Origin: JAJNBA01 sp035696925
GTDB taxonomy: Bacteria; Actinomycetota; UBA4738; HRBIN12
Assembly: GCA_035696925.1 (NCBI GenBank)
Contig: DASSDW010000149.1
Span: 1-9,982 of the forward strand
Length of the DNA stretch: 9,982 nt
Direction: 5' to 3'
The stretch's first letter is position 1. Every line of letters starts with the position of its first letter. This document shows positions 4,382 through 9,982 of the stretch, one piece after another. The translations under genes and the position numbers were made by a program. Under the pieces are notes generated by a model. It made no database searches and had not been told where the DNA came from. It saw only the letters and a list, made by a program, of their open reading frames with translations.

Positions 4382-7288
4382 GTGAACCCCCCCTCTCCTC
4401 CCGATGCTGCGCAGGACGCCGTTCTCTCGCATTCCACGGGTGCGCTCCTGGTCACCGGCGCCGCCGGAACGGGCAAGTCCTCCGTGCTCCGCGAACGGTT
4501 CGCGCGGCTCGTGGAAGGCGGCGCGGACCCCGAGCGTGTCGCGCTGATCGTGGGATCGCGTCGCGCGCGTCAGGTCGCGCGCGACGCCCTGATCACGCGG
4601 CTGCCGGCGTCCCTGTCCAGCCTCAACGTGCTGACCTTCCACGGCCTCGGGCACTTGATCCTCCGCGAGCGCTACTCGGCACTCGGCTACACGGAGCCGC
4701 CCGAGGTGCTGTCCGCCGCCGATCAGTTCGCGCTCGTCCAGGACCTGCTCCAGGGACAGGACCCCTCCGAGTGGCCGGCGTACGGCCACCTGCTCACCTT
4801 GCGGGGGTTCGCGGACCAGATCCGGCAGTTCCTCCTCCGCGCACAGGAGGCCCGGATCACGCCCGAGGAGATCCAGGCGAAGGCCGGATCGCGCGGACTC
4901 AGCGGGTGGCTCGAGCTCGCGCGGTTCGCCCGGGCCTACCTCGACGTGCTGGACGCGGATCGCTTCGTCGACTTCGCGGCCCTGATCGGTCGAGCGGAAG
5001 CAGCTGCGGCCGCGTCCGAACCGCTCCTCGACCATCTGCTCGTCGACGACTACCACGACGCCACGTTCGCGCAGGAGGCGCTCGTGCGGTCGCTCCGAGC
5101 GAGCGACCTCGTCGTCGCCGCGGACCCGGAGGCGCACGTCTTCTCGTTCCAGGGCACCACCGCCGTCCCGTCGCTCCGGTTCACGCAGGTGTTCGCCGGA
5201 GCGTCACACGTGGAGCTGACCACGCCCCATCGCGCCCCACAGACGGTGCGCGTCGATGCGTGGACCGCGGCACACACCTCGGAGGAGTACGCGGCCGTCG
5301 CACGGGAGCTCCGACGGCTCCACGTCGATGACGGCGTCGCGTGGGGAGAGCTCGCGGTCGTGATCCGCCGTCAGGGCTCGCACGTCGGCGGGCTGCTGCG
5401 GGCACTCGACGACGCCCGCGTCCCACGGACCGCACCCGAGAGCGGGGTCTCGCTCGCGCAGGAGCCGGCGACCCGGCCGTTCGTGCTCGCGCTTCGGTGG
5501 CTCGTCGCGTCCGAGGACGAGCGGAACGGGTTGATCGAATCCGTCCTCACGTCGGATCTGGTTCGTCTCTCGCCCGCGGCGGCGCGCGGCCTCCTGCGTG
5601 TCGCCCACACCCGGACGGGATCCGTGGGACGGGCCCTCGAGTTCACGGACGGCCTCACCGCGGAGGAGGCCGCGCACGTGGAAGACGTGCGAGACGTCCT
5701 CGACCGAGCCGCTCAGGCCGCGGATCGCTCGGTGCTGGATGCCTTCGCCGTCCTGTGGCGGGAGCTGCCCTGCTCGCGCCGATTGGTCGAGGCGGCCGAT
5801 GCGTCCATCGATTCGAGACGCGAGCTCGACTCCGTGGTCGCCTTCTCGAGCGCGGTCGCGGAGGCCGGCTCCGCCGCCGACCCGTCGGTGGAAGCCTTCC
5901 TCGCCTCGTTGGATGCCGGGGAGCGCGGACCGGGCTTCTCGGCATGGGAGCGTCGGGAAACCGACGCCGTCCAGGTGCTGACGGCTCACGGTGCGGTGGG
6001 ACGCGAGTTCCACACGGTCCTCGTGGTCGGCACGGTGGAGGGGAACTTCCCCAGCCTGACGCGGCCCGAGCCGATGTTCGACCTGGAGGCCCTCGACCGG
6101 CTCGTGTCCCAATCCGACAGGAACCGCGCCCGGCTCGAGGACGAGCGGCGGCTCTTCCGCATGGTCGTGGGTCGGGCTCGGGAGCGCGTGGTGCTGATGG
6201 CGAGCCGGGCGCACGCGGACGAGGCGTCCACCGGCTCACGGTTCGTCGAGGAGCTGGGGCTCAAGTGGTCGGCCGTACCGGACCCGGCGTTCGCAGAGCC
6301 GATCTCCGTCCGAGAGGCGGCAGCCCTCTGGCGCCGGACCCTCGGTGATCGCGCGGTCCCGGGAGCCGAGCGGCTCGCCGCCCTCCAGGGGCTGGTCGCG
6401 CTCGGCGTGGATCCACGTCGGTGGTGGTTCCAGCGCGATTGGACGGACACGGGTCGTCCGTTGCACGAGCAGCTCCGGGCCTCGTACTCGAAGCTCGACG
6501 TCCTCGACAACTGCGAGCTGCAGTTCGTCCTCGGTTACGAGCTCGGTCTCGGGCGCCCCGTCGGGTACCAGGCATGGGTGGGCTCGCTCGTCCACCGCAT
6601 CATCGAGGATTGCGAGAAGGGCGCGGTCGACCGAACGCTCGAGGCACTCATCGCGGAGGTCGACAAGCGCTGGCGCCCGCAGGAGTTCCCGGCGAAGGCC
6701 GTTTCGGAAGCGTGGCGTTCGCTCGCTCAGAAGAAGATGCTCCCGAACTGGTTCGAGCGCTACGGCGCCCACCCCGCCTCCGCCACGGAACAGGGCTTCG
6801 AGTTCGACTACGAGGGCGCGTCGATCGTCGGGTACATCGACCGGATCGGGCCCGACCCCGCCGGGTTCCCGGGTTCCCGGATCACGGACTACAAGACCGG
6901 CAGCGCCGACCGGGCTCCCAAGGCCAACGAGAGCCTCCAGCTCGGCATCTACTACCTGGCGGTCCTCGAGTCGGAGGAGATGAAGGAGTTCCAGCCGGTG
7001 TCCGGCGTGGAGCTGTCCTACCTGAAGGGCGACTGGCGCACGGGTGATCTCGTGACCCGAGAGTGGACGGTGGGCACCCCCGACCGCGAGGAGGCGTACC
7101 AGGACGTGATGCGCCAGAAGCTCTCCGGTCTGGTCGGTGAGCTGAAGCGGCTGAACGACTCCGGTTCGTATCGTCCGAACTACCAGGCCAACTGCTTCTT
7201 CTGTGAGTTCCAATCGCTCTGCCCGCTCTTCCCGGAGGGCCGACCCTTGTTCGATATCGGGAGCCCTCAGGAGGCGACCGAGCGATGA
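4382..7288 (+). CDS. adnA: AdnA-like helicase-nuclease subunit
   Basis: This 968-residue protein joins a UvrD/Rep-type motor to a RecB-type nuclease and should form a heterodimer with the next gene product to process double-strand breaks. Motor motifs: Q11, Walker A GAAGTGKS (26-33), motif II DDYHD (222-226), motif III ADPEAHVFSFQG (247-258), motif V LTAHGAVGREF (533-543) and motif VI VVGRARER (595-602). Several depart from consensus: motif II has Asp for the catalytic Glu, and motif III lacks the usual Gln and Arg. The nuclease looks complete, with H738, D820, D836 and K838 (ITDYKTG), and QLGIYY at 853-858. Four cysteines (C711, C938, C941, C947) fit the iron-sulfur staple of AddB/AdnB-type nucleases. 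Mycobacterial AdnA is slightly longer. The GTG start is set by a -10 box 7 nt upstream. AddB is the main alternative name. Confidence 0.85.
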   Translation: MNPPSPPDAAQDAVLSHSTGALLVTGAAGTGKSSVLRERFARLVEGGADPERVALIVGSRRARQVARDALITRLPASLSSLNVLTFHGLGHLILRERYSALGYTEPPEVLSAADQFALVQDLLQGQDPSEWPAYGHLLTLRGFADQIRQFLLRAQEARITPEEIQAKAGSRGLSGWLELARFARAYLDVLDADRFVDFAALIGRAEAAAAASEPLLDHLLVDDYHDATFAQEALVRSLRASDLVVAADPEAHVFSFQGTTAVPSLRFTQVFAGASHVELTTPHRAPQTVRVDAWTAAHTSEEYAAVARELRRLHVDDGVAWGELAVVIRRQGSHVGGLLRALDDARVPRTAPESGVSLAQEPATRPFVLALRWLVASEDERNGLIESVLTSDLVRLSPAAARGLLRVAHTRTGSVGRALEFTDGLTAEEAAHVEDVRDVLDRAAQAADRSVLDAFAVLWRELPCSRRLVEAADASIDSRRELDSVVAFSSAVAEAGSAADPSVEAFLASLDAGERGPGFSAWERRETDAVQVLTAHGAVGREFHTVLVVGTVEGNFPSLTRPEPMFDLEALDRLVSQSDRNRARLEDERRLFRMVVGRARERVVLMASRAHADEASTGSRFVEELGLKWSAVPDPAFAEPISVREAAALWRRTLGDRAVPGAERLAALQGLVALGVDPRRWWFQRDWTDTGRPLHEQLRASYSKLDVLDNCELQFVLGYELGLGRPVGYQAWVGSLVHRIIEDCEKGAVDRTLEALIAEVDKRWRPQEFPAKAVSEAWRSLAQKKMLPNWFERYGAHPASATEQGFEFDYEGASIVGYIDRIGPDPAGFPGSRITDYKTGSADRAPKANESLQLGIYYLAVLESEEMKEFQPVSGVELSYLKGDWRTGDLVTREWTVGTPDREEAYQDVMRQKLSGLVGELKRLNDSGSYRPNYQANCFFCEFQSLCPLFPEGRPLFDIGSPQEATER
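7269..7274 (+). promoter_or_regulatory. ribosome binding site inside the first helicase gene
   Basis: AGGAGG lies 10 nt before the ATG at 7285. With the ATGA overlap it favours this start over the in-frame ATG at 7297, which would be 22 nt away. Confidence 0.5.
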
Positions 7289-9982
7289 GCGGCACCATGA
7301 CCTTCCCGCAGGAGATCCTCGACGTCCTCGGCGGGAGGCCCCCGACCGAGGAGCAGTGGCGCGCGATCTCGTGGCCGCTCGAGCCGTACGTGCTCGTGGC
7401 CGGCGCCGGTTCGGGGAAGACGTCGGTGATGGCGGCGCGCGTGGTGTACCTCGCGCTCGTGGCGCTCGGCCGGATGCCCGCCGAGCACTCCGGCGTCCTG
7501 CCCGGGAACGTCCTGTGTCTGACGTTCACGAACAAGGCCACGGAGAACCTCCAGCAGCGCGTCCGCCGCGCCCTGGCCGGCCTCGATCTCCCCGACGGCG
7601 AGGAACCCGAGATCACCAACTACCACGGCTTCGCGGCCCAGCTCCTCGATCGGCACGGCGTCCTGATCGGGATCGAGCCGAACCAACGGGTGCTCACGCC
7701 CGCGCAGCGGGTCGAGCTCTGCGGCCGCGTGCTCGACCGCATGACGTTCGAGGTCGTCGAGGCACAGCGTCTCCCCGGCGTCGTCGATCGGATCCTCACG
7801 CTCGACGATCAGGCAGCGAACCACTTCCGGTCGCCGGATGAGATCGTCGAGTTCAACGAGCGCCGGTTGGAGGAGCTGAAGGAGCACCGATCCGACCGCG
7901 CCTACGGATCGGCACGCGAGCGCATCGAGCTCGCGAAGGCGTGCGCGGTCTTCCGGGAGCTGAAGCGGGAGCTCGGCGTGATCGACTTCGGTGACCAGAT
8001 CGAGCTCGCCCTCGGCATCGTCGAGCAGCATCCCGAGGTCGCCGGCCAGTACCGCGAGCGGTTCGCCGCCGTGCTCCTCGACGAGTATCAGGACACGAAC
8101 GTGGCCCAGGCGCGGCTGATGGCGGGCGTCTTCGGCGGTGGCCACCCGGTGACGGCGGTCGGCGACCCCGATCAGAACATCTATGCCTGGCGCGGCGCGT
8201 CGCTGTTCAACCTGCTCGAGTTCCCGAGGCAGTTCGCCAAGGCGGACGGCGAGGAGGCCATCAAGCTCCCCCTGTACACCAACTTCCGCTCGGGTGCGCG
8301 GATCCTCGAGGCGGCCGACGTGCTGATCGGCCAGCTCCCGGCGGCACAACGCCCGGACCCGGACAAGCGGCTCGTCCCGTGGGAGGAGAACGGGCTCGGC
8401 GAGGTCCACGTCGCACGCATCTCCGACGAGGTGAAGGAGGCGGCGTGGGTGGCGGATCGGATCGTCGCGCTGCACGACGCGGGCGCCGCCTGGTCGGACT
8501 GCGCCGTGCTCTGCCGCACCTCGCGCCTGTTCCTCTCCCTGCAGCAAGCGTTCGTGGAGCGCGAGGTGCCCGCGGAGATCCTCGGACTCGCGGGGTTGCT
8601 CAAGATGCCGGAGGTCGTCGAGGTGCTCGCCTACGCCCGCGCCACGCTCGACCCTCTGGCGAGCGTCGCGCTCGGCCGGATCCTCCTGGGACCGCGCTAC
8701 CGTGTCGGCTTCAAGGACCTGGCACTCGTCGCCTCGCTCGCCAAGACGAAGAGCTACGCGTTGCGAGAGGAGGACGAGGCCGACGGAGACGCTGCTCCGT
8801 TCCTGTTCACCGAAGCCCTCGAGCATCTCGACGAGGTCGAGGGTCTCTCCGAGGAAGGACGGGCACGACTGGAGGAGTGCCGGCAGGAGCTGACGGAGCT
8901 CCGCGTGGAGGCGCGGAGGCCCGTCGGTGAGTTCCTCGGCGAGATCATCCGACGGACGGGCATCCTCACCGAGCTCGACGCCCACCTCGACGTGGCGACG
9001 GCGACGGCGGCCCGGCGCAACCTGGCGGCGTTCCTCGACGAGGTGCACGCCTTCTCCCCCGTGCAGGGCGAGCTCACGCTGCGAGCGTTCCTCGAGTACG
9101 TCGACGCCGTCGAGAACTTGGACAAGCAGGAATGGTCACCCGTCCAACCCTCCGAGGAGGACTCGGTCAAGGTCATGACGATCCACGTGGCCAAGGGCCT
9201 CGAGTTCGATCACGTCTTCGTGCCCGGCCTCGCGAAAGGTCTGTTGCCGAACACGACGATCCAGCACAACCCTGCCGAGCGCGGCAAATCGATGGACTTC
9301 GAGCTCCGCGGCGACGCCTCCTACCTGCCCCGCTACGACGGCAACCTCTCCGCCTTCAAGAAGGACCTGAAGCAGCAGGAGGAGTACGAGGAGCGGCGCA
9401 CCGCCTACGTCGCGATGACCCGTGCGCGTCGGTCGCTGCACGTCACCGGCGCCCACTGGTACGCGGAGAACATGCGCGCGAAGGAGGCCGGCCCGTTCCT
9501 CAGGGAACTGAAGGACTGGATCATGGAGACGAAGCACGCCACGTGGGACCCCGGCGCCGATATCGACGAGGAGCACAACCCGATCCTGGGGTACCGGGAG
9601 CGGTTCGTCCGCGACTGGCCGGGCCCAGCCCTGCCGGCGGAACGCGATCCCGTGTTCCCCGAGGGCTGGCGGCATGCGGCCGTGGCCGTCGCCGAGAGCG
9701 CGGGTGTCATCCAGGATTCCCTCCTGGAGCCGCTCGACCCGGATGAACGAGCGACGCTGCAGCGGCTCGGTGCTGACCGTCGCGGCCTGGCGCTCCACCT
9801 GAGGGAGCGCGAGGAGGTCGAGGGTCGTGGCGGCGAGATGACGCCGCCACGGAACGTGTCGGTGGGTGGGGTGATCGACTACGCCCGGTGCCCGAAGCGC
9901 TTCTACTGGACGTCCGTGCGCCCGCTCCCTCGTTTCTCGGGACCGGCCGCCCGGATCGGGACCGAGGTGCACCGCTGGATCG
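7285..9982 (+). CDS. adnB: AdnB-like UvrD helicase with RecB-type nuclease, 3' end outside window
   Basis: About 899 codons lie in the window with no stop; the gene runs off the right edge. The motor is canonical: Q24, Walker A GAGSGKT (40-46), motif Ia LTFTNKA, motif II LDEYQD (265-270), motif III GDPDQNIYAWRGA (293-305), motif IV NFRSG (333-337), motif V TIHVAKGLEFD (632-642) and motif VI YVAMTRAR (708-715). The nuclease domain has just begun: C869 in YARCPKRFYW looks like the first iron-sulfur cysteine, and H896 in GTEVHRW is the first active-site residue. The ATG at 7285 overlaps the preceding TGA in ATGA, and AGGAGG lies 10 nt before it, so the two subunits are likely made in equal amounts. 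It is probably the main motor of the complex. AddA is less likely because the cysteine is present. Confidence 0.85.
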   Translation, partial: MSGTMTFPQEILDVLGGRPPTEEQWRAISWPLEPYVLVAGAGSGKTSVMAARVVYLALVALGRMPAEHSGVLPGNVLCLTFTNKATENLQQRVRRALAGLDLPDGEEPEITNYHGFAAQLLDRHGVLIGIEPNQRVLTPAQRVELCGRVLDRMTFEVVEAQRLPGVVDRILTLDDQAANHFRSPDEIVEFNERRLEELKEHRSDRAYGSARERIELAKACAVFRELKRELGVIDFGDQIELALGIVEQHPEVAGQYRERFAAVLLDEYQDTNVAQARLMAGVFGGGHPVTAVGDPDQNIYAWRGASLFNLLEFPRQFAKADGEEAIKLPLYTNFRSGARILEAADVLIGQLPAAQRPDPDKRLVPWEENGLGEVHVARISDEVKEAAWVADRIVALHDAGAAWSDCAVLCRTSRLFLSLQQAFVEREVPAEILGLAGLLKMPEVVEVLAYARATLDPLASVALGRILLGPRYRVGFKDLALVASLAKTKSYALREEDEADGDAAPFLFTEALEHLDEVEGLSEEGRARLEECRQELTELRVEARRPVGEFLGEIIRRTGILTELDAHLDVATATAARRNLAAFLDEVHAFSPVQGELTLRAFLEYVDAVENLDKQEWSPVQPSEEDSVKVMTIHVAKGLEFDHVFVPGLAKGLLPNTTIQHNPAERGKSMDFELRGDASYLPRYDGNLSAFKKDLKQQEEYEERRTAYVAMTRARRSLHVTGAHWYAENMRAKEAGPFLRELKDWIMETKHATWDPGADIDEEHNPILGYRERFVRDWPGPALPAERDPVFPEGWRHAAVAVAESAGVIQDSLLEPLDPDERATLQRLGADRRGLALHLREREEVEGRGGEMTPPRNVSVGGVIDYARCPKRFYWTSVRPLPRFSGPAARIGTEVHRWI

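Noticed and set aside
3854..5137. 427-codon minus-strand ORF opposite the protease and helicase genes
   Set aside because: It has arginine-rich, low-complexity composition and spans the boundary of two well-supported genes on the other strand.
7267..9048. 593-codon minus-strand ORF opposite the second helicase gene
   Set aside because: It is long but has typical antisense-shadow composition (Glu/Arg/Leu/Val-rich) with no domain I recognise. The plus strand carries a complete set of helicase motifs.
4382..9982. The helicase-nuclease pair as a new defence system
   Set aside because: Motif order, fused nuclease domains and ATGA coupling match a housekeeping AdnAB/AddAB-type break-resection complex. 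No defence partner genes are nearby.
1..9982. CRISPR arrays, tRNA or rRNA genes, intact insertion sequences, replication origins
   Set aside because: None was seen on either strand. Apart from 1-237 and 1645-1802 the window is almost fully coding.

Overview
This window looks like chromosomal DNA from a high-GC bacterium, most likely a member of the Actinomycetota. Hand counts of single sequence lines give about 70% G+C over the helicase genes. Other pointers are GTG starts, a tandem pair of helicase-nuclease genes resembling the actinobacterial AdnA/AdnB recombination motor, a PGPGW-type small membrane protein, and -10-like hexamers exactly 7 nt before GTG starts, as expected for leaderless transcripts. 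Genus and class cannot be decided from the sequence alone.

Layout. At 1-237 there is no recognisable conserved gene. There is a well-positioned ribosome binding site and a 27-codon ORF (70-153) encoding little more than a signal peptide. Its leader can fold so that the ribosome binding site is paired. A hairpin at 200-226 separates it from a convergent gene on the minus strand (238-1644), a NarL/DegS-type sensor histidine kinase with about seven membrane segments. No response regulator is visible beside it. The kinase region is clearly poorer in G+C (about 50-58% in sampled lines) than the rest, so it may have been acquired. The divergent intergenic region 1645-1802 holds a plausible kinase promoter, a 16-bp tandem direct repeat and a 20-bp dyad.

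On the plus strand, 1803-2237 (small PGPGW-type membrane protein) and 2234-3151 (DUF72/YecE-like TIM-barrel protein) overlap by GTGA. Next come a membrane-embedded site-2 zinc protease with a C-terminal CBS pair (3217-4371) and the two helicase-nuclease genes (4382-7288 and 7285 onward), which overlap by ATGA. The second is cut by the window edge just inside its nuclease domain.

How they work together. The two helicase-nucleases should form one heterodimer that unwinds and resects double-strand breaks. The first subunit has a degenerate motor and an intact nuclease with a predicted iron-sulfur cluster. The second has a textbook UvrD-type motor. The protease probably acts in membrane signalling, and the DUF72/PGPGW pair is of unknown function. 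The part most likely to hold something undescribed is the left end: the tiny secreted-peptide ORF, its foldable leader, and the orphan polytopic kinase with its operator-like repeats.
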